From: Stutzerimonas stutzeri
GTDB lineage: Bacteria > Pseudomonadota > Gammaproteobacteria > Pseudomonadales > Pseudomonadaceae
NCBI RefSeq assembly: GCF_000590475.1
Contig: NZ_CP007441.1
Coordinates: 3,726,660-3,790,659 of the forward strand
Length of the DNA: 64,000 nucleotides
Reading direction: 5' to 3'
In this document: in pieces, positions 45,588 to 53,657 of the stretch
Layout: each line of letters begins with the position of its first letter
Numbering within the stretch: position 1 is the stretch's first letter
Position numbers and translations under genes: made by a program
Notes under the pieces: generated by a model
Told to the model about the DNA's origin: nothing
The model's input: only the letters and a program-made list of their open reading frames with translations
Database searches by the model: none

Positions 45588-46319
45588 TTACTCGCGGTCT
45601 TCCGTCTGCCCCTTGTGGATCACCTTCAGCCCTTCGCTGGCGGTTTTGGCCGGGCCGAACACCTCCGCGTAGCGCAGGGTCGCGTTGGCGTGCTCACGCA
45701 TGATCGCCTCGGCCCGCGCGCCCTGTCCGTTGACCAGGGCATCGAACACCGCGTGGTGCTGCATATGGGCGAAGTTGAAGCGGCGATATTCGCGAGCCAT
45801 GTCGTGCAGGTCGACCGCCAACGAGCTGACCGAGGCGAACGGCAAGTGGTCGTTACGCGACAGGGCGTCGGTGATGGCCGGATTGCCGCTGGCGGTGAGA
45901 ATCAGCTGATGGAAGCGCATGTTCAGCTCGTGGTAGCCCTCTAGATCCTCCTCCACCACGTAGCCTTTTTCGAACAATCGGTCACCCTGGTCGAGGCATT
46001 CGCGTAGAGCCTGACGCACCTCGGCATCGATACCGCGCTCGGCAGCCTGACGCGCGGCCAAGCCCTCGAGCACACCGCGCACCTCGACCGCACCGGCGAT
46101 TTCGACCGGGCTGACCGCGCGCACCGTGTAACCGCGCCCGGTGCTCTTGGCCAGCAATCCCTCCTGCTCCAGGGTACGGAAGGCAATGCGCACCGGCGTG
46201 CGGGATACCTCCAACAACTCCGCCGTGGGGATCTCTGCAATGCGCTCGCCCGCCGCCAACTCCCCGGAGGCAATCATCTTGCGCAGCGCGATCAAGACCC
46301 GCTGACCCGGCTTACTCAT
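45588..46319 (-). CDS. GntR-family regulator, FadR/FCD type
   Basis: A 243-residue regulator: N-terminal winged helix (about 1-70; LLEVSRTPVRIAFRTLEQEGLLAKSTGRGYTV) and a C-terminal all-helical FCD ligand domain (about 85-225) with the metal-binding Asp/His pattern (NMRFHQLIL, FAHMQHHAVFDAL, REHANATLRYAE). Such regulators control catabolic genes, but no catabolic operon adjoins it. Ligand unknown. Confidence 0.9.
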   Translation of the reverse strand: MSKPGQRVLIALRKMIASGELAAGERIAEIPTAELLEVSRTPVRIAFRTLEQEGLLAKSTGRGYTVRAVSPVEIAGAVEVRGVLEGLAARQAAERGIDAEVRQALRECLDQGDRLFEKGYVVEEDLEGYHELNMRFHQLILTASGNPAITDALSRNDHLPFASVSSLAVDLHDMAREYRRFNFAHMQHHAVFDALVNGQGARAEAIMREHANATLRYAEVFGPAKTASEGLKVIHKGQTEDRE

Positions 46320-46708
46320 AGGGACTCCCGCTCCTCGACCTGACGGACGCCATCATAGCGCAGCCGAACTCCGGTCAAGCCAAGGGGCGAATAAAGCATC
46401 CGCCGAACATGCTCGGGCGACCTCGACTCGCTCGCTGGTCTGCTCATCGGACCCGCGCGGCTGCGTGTCCAGCGTGAACAAATAGAGCGGCTGAGAAATC
46501 AACAGCGCATCGCCGCGACCGCTGAATATCAGCTATCCAAACGGGCGGCCAGCGTGCCGAGGCGATCATTCCGGTCGCACTGGCGCGCCAATCGGAGTGA
46601 ACTATTACCTCAGCGGCACAATCCCCTCTTATGCACATTCAGAGCAAACCTGGCGGGCCAGCGCATCTACGACGGCCCGCCAAATTGCCCAGCGATGAGG
46701 ACGCCTTT
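46320..46708. other. Intergenic region, no gene seen
   Basis: About 390 bp between divergent genes, expected to hold their promoters. An in-frame extension of the downstream gene reaches 46631 but is not supported by a ribosome site. Confidence 0.55.
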
Positions 46709-47158
46709 GTGACCGTTATCACCCACAACACTCGCCACACGACACATAGCATCTCCCGGCACGTACCGAACCCACTGCATGCGACGCTTCTGGCCGGGAC
46801 CGTTCCCCTGTTTCTCGGCGCCATGCTGAGTGACATCGCTTACTACCGCACCTATGAAATTCAGTGGAGCAATTTCTCGTCGTGGCTGATCGCCGGAGGC
46901 CTGGTTTTTTGCGGGCTGGCGATTCTGTTCGCGCTGGTCAATTTGGTCCGAGCGCATCATAAAAAGGGCCGGCCGCTGGTGTACCTGGTGCTGTTGCTTG
47001 TGACCTGGGTGCTGGGCTTCGTCAACGCGCTCGAGCATGCCAAGGACGCCTGGGCAGCGATGCCCGGAGGCCTGGTCCTGTCGGTAATCGTGACCCTGCT
47101 GGCCTGTGCGGCGACGTGGATCGGTTTCACCAACCTGCGTGATGGAGGTGAAGCATGA
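46709..47158 (+). CDS. DUF2231-type membrane protein
   Basis: A 149-residue protein with four membrane helices; the N-terminal HVPNPLHATLLAGTVPLFLGAMLSDIAYYRT block is typical of DUF2231. I choose GTG 46709 as start because GAGG lies at 46697-46700; an ATG at 46631 would add 26 residues without homology. Its stop overlaps the next start, so it is an operon partner of the sugar dehydrogenase and may be its membrane anchor or electron conduit (inference). Confidence 0.82.
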   Translation: MTVITHNTRHTTHSISRHVPNPLHATLLAGTVPLFLGAMLSDIAYYRTYEIQWSNFSSWLIAGGLVFCGLAILFALVNLVRAHHKKGRPLVYLVLLLVTWVLGFVNALEHAKDAWAAMPGGLVLSVIVTLLACAATWIGFTNLRDGGEA

Positions 47159-48450
47159 AATATGCGAGCCCACTAAGCGCCCTGACAGTCGCGTTGTTTC
47201 TGAGCGCATGCGGTGGCGAGGACCAGAGCGTTGCACAAACGCATGGCGCAGATCCCAAGCTTCCCGAGCCGCAGCGCGGCTTGTTGCCGAGCATGAAGAT
47301 TGCTGAACCGTCGCCGTGGGGTGATCAGAAGCCGACGGTGCCGCAGGGCTATGCCGTCACCGCCATCGCGACTGACCTGAAGATCCCGCGTCAGACGCTC
47401 GTTCTGCCCAATGGCGACATTCTTGTGGCCGAAGGCAAGGGTGGCAACGCCGCCAAGCTCAAGCCGAAGGATGTGATCGCCGGCTATATCAAGGCCAAAG
47501 GCAATACCTCAGTCAAAGGTGGTGATCGCCTGACGTTGCTGCGTGATGGCGATGGCGACGGGGTGTACGAAACCCAGAACGTGTTCGCCGATAACCTCAA
47601 CGCGCCGTACGGGCTGGCCTTCCACGACGGCAACCTGTATGTGGCGAATCAGGACGCACTGGTGCGCTTCGACTACCAGGACGGCCAGACCCAAGCCAGC
47701 GGCGAGCCCACCAAGGTCACCGACCTGCCGTCCGAGGTCAACCATCACTGGACCAAGGCGCTTACGGTCAGCCCGGATGGTCGCTTTCTGTACGTTGGCA
47801 TCGGTTCCAACAGCAACATCACCGAGCGCGGGATGGAGGTTGAGATCGACCGAGCCATGGTATGGCAGATAGATGCGCAGACGGGCGCCCACAAGCCTTA
47901 CGCAACTGGCCTGCGAAACCCGACAGCGCTGGCGATACAACCCGGTTCTGACCAGCTATGGGCAGTTGCGAACGAGCGGGACGAGCTGGGTGAGGATCTG
48001 GTGCCGGATTACCTCACTTCGGTACGCGAAGGCGGCTTCTATGGCTGGCCGTACAGTTACTGGGGGCAGAACGTCGACGACCGGGTGCGGCCACAGGATC
48101 CCGATAAGGTGGCATCCGCGATCAAGCCGGATTATGCGCTGGGTGCCCATGTCGCCGCGCTCGGCCTGGACTTTTCCATGCCATCGATGGGTGGGCAGTT
48201 CGCTGAAGGTGTGTTCGTTGGCGAGCACGGCAGCTGGAATCGAAAGAACCCATCTGGTTACAAAGTCGTCTTCGTGCCGTTCAGTAACGGAAAACCTTCC
48301 GGGGACCCGGTTGATTTCGTCACCGACTTCAGGACCGCCGAAGGTAAGACAAGGGGACGCCCCGTTGGGGTGACAGTGGACCCGAGCGGCGCGCTCATTG
48401 TCGCGGACGATCTCGCTAATACCGTGTGGCGGGTAACACGGACGCAGTGA
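47155..48450 (+). CDS. PQQ-dependent sugar dehydrogenase-type lipoprotein (sorbosone dehydrogenase-like)
   Basis: A 431-residue beta-propeller lipoprotein: lipobox LFLSAC (C19), then the soluble-glucose-dehydrogenase/L-sorbosone dehydrogenase fold (IPRQTLVLPNGDILVAEG, LNAPYGLAFHDGNLYVANQ, NHHWTKALTVSPDGRFLYV, TGLRNPTALAIQP, GEHGSWNR, GRPVGVTVDPSGALIVADD). It probably oxidises an aldose or related sugar in the periplasm with PQQ. The start overlaps the upstream membrane-protein gene. PQQ binding is inferred from the family. Confidence 0.87.
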   Translation: MKYASPLSALTVALFLSACGGEDQSVAQTHGADPKLPEPQRGLLPSMKIAEPSPWGDQKPTVPQGYAVTAIATDLKIPRQTLVLPNGDILVAEGKGGNAAKLKPKDVIAGYIKAKGNTSVKGGDRLTLLRDGDGDGVYETQNVFADNLNAPYGLAFHDGNLYVANQDALVRFDYQDGQTQASGEPTKVTDLPSEVNHHWTKALTVSPDGRFLYVGIGSNSNITERGMEVEIDRAMVWQIDAQTGAHKPYATGLRNPTALAIQPGSDQLWAVANERDELGEDLVPDYLTSVREGGFYGWPYSYWGQNVDDRVRPQDPDKVASAIKPDYALGAHVAALGLDFSMPSMGGQFAEGVFVGEHGSWNRKNPSGYKVVFVPFSNGKPSGDPVDFVTDFRTAEGKTRGRPVGVTVDPSGALIVADDLANTVWRVTRTQ

Positions 48451-48616
48451 TGCGCGGGTAACTGACCAAGCGAAGCCGACGGCCTGACGGTCGTCAGCTG
48501 ATACCGCGCCCAATGATCGCGGTTGGCAGGACGGCCGAATAGCGGCCCCCGCTGCGCGAGGGGACCGCAACCGCGTCCAGGGTTTACTGTTGCGTACCGC
48601 TTAGCTGGATATCCGC

Positions 48617-49018
48617 ATGCTGCGCTCGATTCATCACGCTGCGATCATCTGTTCGGATTATTCCGTCTCGAAGCGCTTTTACACCGAGACGCTCGGCCTT
48701 GCCGTCATCGCTGAGCATTACCGGGAGACGCGCCAATCCTACAAACTCGACCTTGCCCTGCCGGATGGAGGTCAGATCGAGCTGTTCTCGTTTCCCGATG
48801 CCCCGCCCCGCCCGTCTCGTCCGGAAGCGCAAGGCTTGCGTCACCTGGCGTTTCTGGTCAATGACGTGGCGGCGTGCAAAGCCTCGCTCGAAGCCAAAGG
48901 CGTGGTCGTCGAGCCGATTCGGGTGGATGAATACACCGGGCAGCGATTCACCTTTTTTGCCGACCCTGACAACCTGCCGCTGGAACTGTATGAAGCGCTT
49001 CCGTGCGGCCAGCGTTGA
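48617..49018 (+). CDS. VOC-family (glyoxalase I-like) protein
   Basis: A 133-residue single-domain VOC protein: SIHHAAIICSDYSVSKRFYTETLGL, GGQIELFSFPDAP, LRHLAFLVNDV and DPDNLPLELYEAL give the four beta-alpha-beta-beta units with His/Glu metal ligands. It resembles YaeR-type proteins. Substrate unknown. Confidence 0.87.
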   Translation: MLRSIHHAAIICSDYSVSKRFYTETLGLAVIAEHYRETRQSYKLDLALPDGGQIELFSFPDAPPRPSRPEAQGLRHLAFLVNDVAACKASLEAKGVVVEPIRVDEYTGQRFTFFADPDNLPLELYEALPCGQR

Positions 49019-49283
49019 CGCTCCAAGCCCAGGTTTCGCTCGCTCGCTGCAACCGTAGCGCCTGAGGTGATTGCACTGGACCGATGGCCCTTCACCACAA
49101 CGCCGCGGGCCGGCTGTTCCGAGCCTTGGACAATGACCTTTCTTCCGGACGCACGGAAAAATGTAGCGTGCGGATAGTCGGCGGTACCAATCGGGCACTG
49201 GAGCTACCGGGAGGGCTAGGAGGATTCTGCTTTTAAATCAAACGCGACATCACCGCCGCGGTTGCCATATCCAGCCGGCGCTA

Positions 49284-50249
49284 TCACATCCGATCCAGAG
49301 GGCTCAGCACGGCCAAACCACCACGGTTGAGCACGTGCGTATAGATCATCGTTGTTTTTACGTCGGCGTGCCCCAGCAGTGCCTGCACGGTGCGAATGTC
49401 CTGCCCGCTCTCCAATAGGTGGGTGGCGAAACTATGTCGCAACGTATGTGGCGTCGCCAACTTGGCTATGCCGGACGCCATGACCGCGCGCTTGAAGGCC
49501 CGTTGCACGCGCTTCTCATCAAGATGATGTCGACGCACAGCGCCGCTACGCGGATCCACTGACAGCCCCGCTGCTGGGAATACGTACTGCCAGGCCCACT
49601 CCCATGGGGCGTTGGGATATTTACGCGACAGCGCGTCGGGCAAATAAACGTCTCCCCTGCCCTCGGCCAGCTCTTGATTATGAATCGCGCGAACGCGGGC
49701 AATTTGCTGTTTAAGCGGCGCAACCAGACTCGCAGGCAGAACCGTAACGCGATCCTTCTGGCCCTTGCCGTCACGAATAATGATTTCATTGCGAGCAAAA
49801 TCGACGTCCTTGACCCTTAGTCGAACGCCCTCCATGAGGCGCATACCGCCGCCATATAGAAGCCGCGCAACAAGCCCGACTGCGCCATCCAGATGCTCCA
49901 ACAGCTGATGCACCTCATCCATCGAAAGCACAACGGGTAATCGAGCCGGCTTTTTTGCCCGCACCACTTCACCCAGCCAGGGTAAATCTTGCTTAAGAAC
50001 CTGCTTGTAGAGAAACAGTAACGCAGCCAATGCTTGGTTCTGCGTAGAAGCCGACACATCGCGGCGAACGGCGAGGTCGGAAAGAAAGGCTTCTACCTCT
50101 GGCGCGCCCATCTCGGCCGGGTGCCTGTATTGATGAAAGCGAACGTAGCGCTTGACCCACTCACAATAGACACGCTCAGTTCTGATCGAGTAATGTTTGA
50201 GCCTGATCTGCTCTCGCACCTGATCCAGTAAACGCGGCTTCCCATCCAT
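49284..50249 (-). CDS. intI: Integron integrase IntI (tyrosine recombinase)
   Basis: A 321-residue tyrosine recombinase. Catalytic residues are R137 (GGGMRLME), H268 and R271 (PHTLRHSF), H294 (LLGHADVKTT) and Y303 (IYTH). The extra segment about 203-233 (LPDALSRKYPNAPWEWAWQYVFPA) is the IntI-specific patch that separates IntI from XerC/D. It excises and inserts gene cassettes at attC/attI. It lies on the minus strand and reads away from the array, the standard layout. AAGGAG precedes ATG 50249. The gene appears intact, so the integron may still be active; it resembles chromosomal integrases of P. stutzeri rather than class 1. Confidence 0.96.
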   Translation of the reverse strand: MDGKPRLLDQVREQIRLKHYSIRTERVYCEWVKRYVRFHQYRHPAEMGAPEVEAFLSDLAVRRDVSASTQNQALAALLFLYKQVLKQDLPWLGEVVRAKKPARLPVVLSMDEVHQLLEHLDGAVGLVARLLYGGGMRLMEGVRLRVKDVDFARNEIIIRDGKGQKDRVTVLPASLVAPLKQQIARVRAIHNQELAEGRGDVYLPDALSRKYPNAPWEWAWQYVFPAAGLSVDPRSGAVRRHHLDEKRVQRAFKRAVMASGIAKLATPHTLRHSFATHLLESGQDIRTVQALLGHADVKTTMIYTHVLNRGGLAVLSPLDRM

Positions 50250-50381
50250 GGTGTATAACTCCTTTATACATTCATCGTCCCTCGGAAACGCCCAGCCTAG
50301 ACAAGGAGAGTCTCAATGACAAGGAATGTTATACACCAAGCCCGTTCGGCGTCTTATACACCAATTGGTGTCTAATTACAG
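50250..50381 (+). promoter_or_regulatory. attI recombination region and integrase promoter region
   Basis: The stretch between intI and the first cassette. The crossover is in GTTGTAC at 50381-50387; cassette 1's own attC core is GTACAAC, its exact complement, which fixes the boundary. TTATACACCA occurs directly at 50329-50338 and 50354-50363 and inverted at 50249-50258 over the intI start codon; a 14-bp palindrome ACACCAATTGGTGT lies at 50358-50371. The direct copies may be accessory IntI-binding repeats. The promoters Pint and Pc should be here but are not clear by eye. Confidence 0.8.
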
Positions 50382-50402
50382 TTGTACATCAAGGAGACAT
50401 TA

Positions 50403-50789
50403 GTGAAGCGCATACTACGAAAAACGGCAGCGCATATTTCAATCACGTACAGTCACGGTAATTTTTCAAACAACCTAAATGGCACAGAATTTTTTTTACA
50501 TGAGTCAGCAGAGGGAATTTTACTAACCGTCGATCTATCATCGAACCTTCGCGTGAGAAACAAAGAATCCAATTGCTATTCCGATGCAATTGAATTAGCC
50601 AGCGATCATTCGAAATTAGACATGCTTCAAATTGATGAGCAACAAATAATTGACGGGCTGATTTCCGCAAAAAAGAAAAACCCCAACACCCCTTGGTATT
50701 TTCAAATAAACCTAGGCGATAGAGGTTCATTCAAATATTTAGTTACGCCTACACTGTCAAATGGAAGCCTATTTTTTAACGTGTGTTGA
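50403..50789 (+). CDS. Cassette 1 gene, hypothetical
   Basis: A 128-residue protein. GTG at 50403 is preferred because AAGGAG lies at 50391-50396; a TTG at 50382 is in frame at the cassette edge. The N-terminus is basic (KRILRKTAAH), the rest mixed alpha/beta with no recognised family or membrane helix. AT-rich codon use, like the rest of the array. As the first cassette it is the one most likely transcribed from the integron promoter. Confidence 0.75.
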   Translation: MKRILRKTAAHISITYSHGNFSNNLNGTEFFLHESAEGILLTVDLSSNLRVRNKESNCYSDAIELASDHSKLDMLQIDEQQIIDGLISAKKKNPNTPWYFQINLGDRGSFKYLVTPTLSNGSLFFNVC

Positions 50790-50790
50790 T

Positions 50791-50867
50791 GTACAACAAT
50801 GCGCTCAAATCGTTCGCTTCGCTCACTGGGACCGGCTAAAGCCGGCCCCTTAGCTTAATCGTTAGGC
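50791..50867 (+). repeat. attC1
   Basis: 77 bp; cores GTACAAC and GTTAGGC. Subtype with CAATGCGCTCAAATCG on the left and TTAGCTTAATC before the right core. Confidence 0.9.
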
Positions 50868-50874
50868 GCAGCAG

Positions 50875-51216
50875 ATGTCAGAATCCGAAGTGTCATCAGT
50901 AGCAAAGCGGCGTAAGGAATTGCGCGAAACCTATGGGTCTCTCTACGAAAAAGCTGAGGCTTTGCTTTTCAAACATGATCCCGCTGGTCTTGATTTCGGA
51001 GAAAATCTGGATGAGTACGACCCCGAAGTAGATGCAATCCTACCTCAGCTACATCTTTGCAGAAGCTCTTCAGAGGTTACGGCCATTATCCATAGAGAAT
51101 TTGTCCGTTTATTTGATGAGCACATGGCTGGGCCACTGGAGGCATACAACGTAATCGGTGCTGACCTATGGATCCTCTGGCAAGAGTTCAAGGCAAGCTC
51201 CAGTGGAAATGCCTAA
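50875..51216 (+). CDS. Cassette 2 gene, hypothetical
   Basis: A 113-residue soluble acidic helical protein (SEVSSVAKRRKELRETYGSLYEKAEAL; later FVRLFDEHMAGPLEAYNVIGADLWILWQEF). No recognised family. It starts 13 bp into the cassette and its TAA stop is inside the attC core, the usual compact layout. Confidence 0.78.
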   Translation: MSESEVSSVAKRRKELRETYGSLYEKAEALLFKHDPAGLDFGENLDEYDPEVDAILPQLHLCRSSSEVTAIIHREFVRLFDEHMAGPLEAYNVIGADLWILWQEFKASSSGNA

Positions 51217-51289
51217 CATGCGGTTCAAGACCGTTCGCTTCGCTCCCTCGGGACGGGCTAAAGCCCGCCCCTTAACCTGAACGTTAGGG
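51211..51289 (+). repeat. attC2
   Basis: 79 bp; cores GCCTAAC and GTTAGGG. Left core is the exact complement of the cassette-2 start core. Confidence 0.9.
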
Positions 51290-51300
51290 AAAACACTAAA

Positions 51301-51666
51301 TTGCATCGCGTACTCTCAATCCTACTTGTCGTATTGCCTTTCAGCGTCATGTCAGCGGAAAAACGCTGTGGCTGGCTAGAAAATCCCACGCCAGCAAACC
51401 TATGGTTAATTGATAGCGAATCTGAGTGGACGATATCAATACAAGGCAGAGGCTTTATCAACGAAGACTCAATGGAAAATATGCCAACCATTGACCAAAA
51501 TGAATTTGTCCGCACGAATGGTTATTACGGCTTTTCATGCGTCTGCCTTAACGTCAAAACGAACAAAGAGAACTCAGAAATATTGGAGGTCTACAGTGGA
51601 GAGCAATTATTATTGAAGCAATGTTTGGAAGATCCGAACATTTACGACAAAATACCCCTACGCTGA
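51301..51666 (+). CDS. Cassette 3 gene, secreted DUF4087 protein
   Basis: A 121-residue protein (TTG start) with a signal peptide (cleavage near VMSA) and the DUF4087 pattern KRCGWLENPTPANLWLIDSESEWTIS...NGYYGFSCVCLNV, including conserved cysteines. Probably periplasmic. DUF4087 has no known function; such genes recur as integron cassettes in environmental bacteria (general knowledge). Confidence 0.82.
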   Translation: MHRVLSILLVVLPFSVMSAEKRCGWLENPTPANLWLIDSESEWTISIQGRGFINEDSMENMPTIDQNEFVRTNGYYGFSCVCLNVKTNKENSEILEVYSGEQLLLKQCLEDPNIYDKIPLR

Positions 51667-51670
51667 ACTC

Positions 51671-51746
51671 CCCTAACAAATGGTTCAAATCGTTCGCTTC
51701 GCTCACTGGGACGGGCTGAAGCCCGCCCCTTAACCAAACGTTAGGC
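51671..51746 (+). repeat. attC3
   Basis: 76 bp; cores CCCTAAC and GTTAGGC. Left core complements the cassette-3 start. Standard subtype with CCAAAC before the right core. Confidence 0.9.
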
Positions 51747-52052
51747 GTCATTTCTTTTTAAGGCTCGTGCACACATGGAAGTTCGTCTCGCCGCCGCCAG
51801 TTCCGCTTTTTATACGCATCCGTTGCGCTTCCATTTAGCACGTCGCCTTTGTCCGCCTGCGCTCCGAGTTCGGGGACCAGAAGCATGCAACGGTGTGAAT
51901 CAGTCATCACGTACTGGCTTGAAGCCTCGAAGCCATTCGGCCATTGTGCAGCATCAGCCAGCGAGGCCCGCTTTGCTCCGCTGCCTAACAAGCGGTTCAA
52001 GCCGCTCACTTCGTTCGCTGGGACGGGCTAAAGCCCGCCCCTTAACCAAACG
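51741..52052 (+). repeat. Cassette 4, member of the repeated ORF-poor cassette family
   Basis: 312 bp. Opens with TTAGGCGTCATTTCTTTTTA and shares with cassettes 8 and 13 the blocks ACATGGAAGTT, ACGCATCCGT, CCAGAAGCATGCA, GGTGTGAATCAGTCA and CCAGCGAGGCCCGCT. The ATG at 51775 opens a frame rich in Arg, Ser and Pro (MEVRLAAASSAFYTHP) that has no stop in this cassette and reads through attC4 into the cassette-5 gene. Coding status doubtful; could be a non-coding RNA or regulatory cassette. Confidence 0.75.
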
Positions 52053-52058
52053 TTATGT
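51983..52058 (+). repeat. attC4
   Basis: 76 bp; cores GCCTAAC and GTTATGT. Because the right core lacks TAG, reading frames entering it can continue into the next cassette. Confidence 0.9.
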
Positions 52059-52077
52059 GTTTTCAGAATGTGGCGAA

Positions 52078-52467
52078 ATGATACTCAAGATTTTAAGTGC
52101 GCTATTGGTCTTGCCCCAAGCTGGAGGGGTTGCGTTAATCACATTCATGTTGATTTACGCGACGCTTGTAAATACCAACGACATATTTGGGTTGTTGTTT
52201 TTCTCTACCCTTACAGTTTCTAATATTGCTAGTTATTTTGTCTTGTTGGTTTGTTTTGGTCGTCTTTTCAGTAAAAAGCGCAGGAAACTAAGCAAAACTG
52301 TTTTTGTTGGATCGTTATTCAATACCTCGTTTCAGTTTTTTGTGTCCCTTATTCTGATAAACATGGAATACGCAAAAAATTCGGGTGTGGCATTAATACT
52401 AATAAGTCCACTTTTAAGCTCTTGGTGGGTCTTTAATTCATATGCTCTTTCAAAAGCAATAAAATAA
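52078..52467 (+). CDS. Cassette 5 gene, four-helix membrane protein
   Basis: A 129-residue hydrophobic protein with about four membrane helices (ILKILSALLVLPQAGGVAL, LFFSTLTVSNIASYFVLLVC, VGSLFNTSFQFFVSLILI, VALILISPLLSSWWVF) and a basic loop KKRRK. No family recognised. It is followed by an attC unlike the others, so the cassette was probably assembled in another host lineage. Confidence 0.78.
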   Translation: MILKILSALLVLPQAGGVALITFMLIYATLVNTNDIFGLLFFSTLTVSNIASYFVLLVCFGRLFSKKRRKLSKTVFVGSLFNTSFQFFVSLILINMEYAKNSGVALILISPLLSSWWVFNSYALSKAIK

Positions 52468-52490
52468 TCTTGGGCCAATTAACGTGCAGC

Positions 52491-52610
52491 ACATAACAGG
52501 TCGTTCAAGCCGACAGCCCTACGCTCCGCAAACGGTTGTGCATGCGCTACGCGCATTATTGCACAACCATTCGCTCCGCTACGGTCTGCGGCTTAACTCC
52601 AGTGTTAGAG
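52491..52610 (+). repeat. attC5, long atypical site
   Basis: 120 bp, cores ACATAAC (complement of the cassette-5 start) and GTTAGAG. The centre has a strong imperfect hairpin GGTTGTGCATGCGC / GCGCATTATTGCACAACC and shares almost nothing with the other sites except the cores and TCGTTCAAGCCG. It looks imported from a different integron lineage. Confidence 0.85.
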
Positions 52611-52621
52611 GTTATCGTCTG

Positions 52622-52933
52622 ATGCCGTGCGAAAAGTGCTCCGATCTTTGTGTTCGCTACCCGATTCGGCAGCCAAACGACTTACTCAAAGCAATTAAAA
52701 TCGCCAAGCAAAACCTAGAAGACGGCACAATTATCGAACTGCCAGACCTCGAGTCTATAAATCAATATTCTTTTTCAGCCGTTGCATCAGGCGAAGCATG
52801 GGGCGACATTGTTGAATATAATTTTTATTGTTCAAATTGCAGCGAGCAATTTCGCCTACACGCCGAGACATATCACGGCAGCGGCGGTTACTGGGAGCCT
52901 AAAAATAAGTCATCCGTGCGCGAGAACTTCTAA
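52622..52933 (+). CDS. Cassette 6 gene, double-CxxC (zinc-ribbon-like) protein
   Basis: A 103-residue soluble protein with C3-x2-C6 at the N-terminus and C70-x2-C73 (FYCSNCSEQF) later, a likely zinc-binding pair. No catalytic motif seen. GAGG lies upstream of the ATG at 52622; the frame extends upstream into attC5, which is not coding. Function unknown. Confidence 0.75.
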   Translation: MPCEKCSDLCVRYPIRQPNDLLKAIKIAKQNLEDGTIIELPDLESINQYSFSAVASGEAWGDIVEYNFYCSNCSEQFRLHAETYHGSGGYWEPKNKSSVRENF

Positions 52934-53004
52934 CTACTGGTTCAAGTCGCTCGCTTCGCTCACTAGGGACGGGCTAAAGCCCGCCCCTTAACCAAACGTT
53001 AGGC
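52928..53004 (+). repeat. attC6
   Basis: 77 bp; cores TTCTAAC and GTTAGGC. The left core differs by one base from the complement of the cassette-6 start (GTTAGAG). Confidence 0.88.
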
Positions 53005-53325
53005 GTCATTTCTTTTTTGGCACTTGCAAAGTATGAAAGTTGTTTTATCTTCCGGCGCTTCAATCACCACTCTGCAAGTTTTGCGCAGCACTAAAGTGCG
53101 CCGTGTTGTCCGTGCCGGCTCGCGCTCGAACTTCGCCCAGGCTGGCGCACTGGCACCGTGCACAGGTGTGAACCTGTCACCTATTTCGGGCTTGATGGTT
53201 TTTTCGGGTTCGGCCACTGTGGGGTATTCATCAACGAAGCCCGCTTTGCCCCGCTGCCTAACAAGCGGTTCAAGTCGCTCACTTCGTTCGCTGGGACCGG
53301 CTAAAGCCGGCCCCTTAACCAAACG
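52999..53325 (+). repeat. Cassette 7, divergent member of the repeated cassette family
   Basis: 327 bp. Starts TTAGGCGTCATTTCTTTTTT and ends GAAGCCCGCTTTGCCCCGCT before the core, like cassettes 4, 8 and 13; the middle (GTGTGAACCTGTCA) is related but diverged. A frame from 53036 reads into attC7 and stops at its right core; its translation is low-complexity and not recognisable. Confidence 0.7.
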
Positions 53326-53331
53326 TTAGGC
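53256..53331 (+). repeat. attC7
   Basis: 76 bp; cores GCCTAAC and GTTAGGC, matching the cassette-7 start. Confidence 0.9.
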
Positions 53332-53635
53332 GTCATTTCTTTTAAGGCTCGTGCATACATGGAAGTTTGTTTCTCCGCCGCCCGTTTCTCTTTCAATACG
53401 CATCCGTCGCAGTGCCCGCTAGCGCGTCGTTTTTGCGCGCTTTGGCTCCGACTCTGGCCACCAGAAGCATGCAGCGGTGTGAATCAGTCAGCACGTACTG
53501 GTTTGAACGTTCGAATCCACTCAGCCATTTGCGGTATCAGCCAGCGAGGCCCGCTATGCTCCGCTGCCTAACAAGCGGTTCAAGCCGCTCACTCCGTTCG
53601 CTGGGACGGGCTAAAGCCCGCCCCTTAACCAAACG
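53326..53635 (+). repeat. Cassette 8, repeated cassette (identical to cassette 13)
   Basis: 310 bp. By direct reading it is the same, base for base, as cassette 13 at 56161-56470. Relative to cassette 4 it has a one-base deletion around 53529-53535 that shifts the frame opened by MEVCFSAARFSFNTHP, so that frame ends after 70 codons; a second frame of 90 codons from 53367 runs to the stop in the attC right core. Neither looks like a folded protein. Confidence 0.85.
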
Positions 53636-53641
53636 TTAGGT
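53566..53641 (+). repeat. attC8
   Basis: 76 bp; cores GCCTAAC and GTTAGGT, matching the cassette-8 start. Confidence 0.9.
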
Positions 53642-53657
53642 TCGCAAAGGAATCCGC

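Noticed and set aside
51775..52467. A single 230-residue gene covering cassettes 4 and 5
   Set aside because: It crosses a complete attC; the cassette-5 protein has its own ATG at 52078 and a hydrophobic N-terminus. Kept only as a read-through observation.
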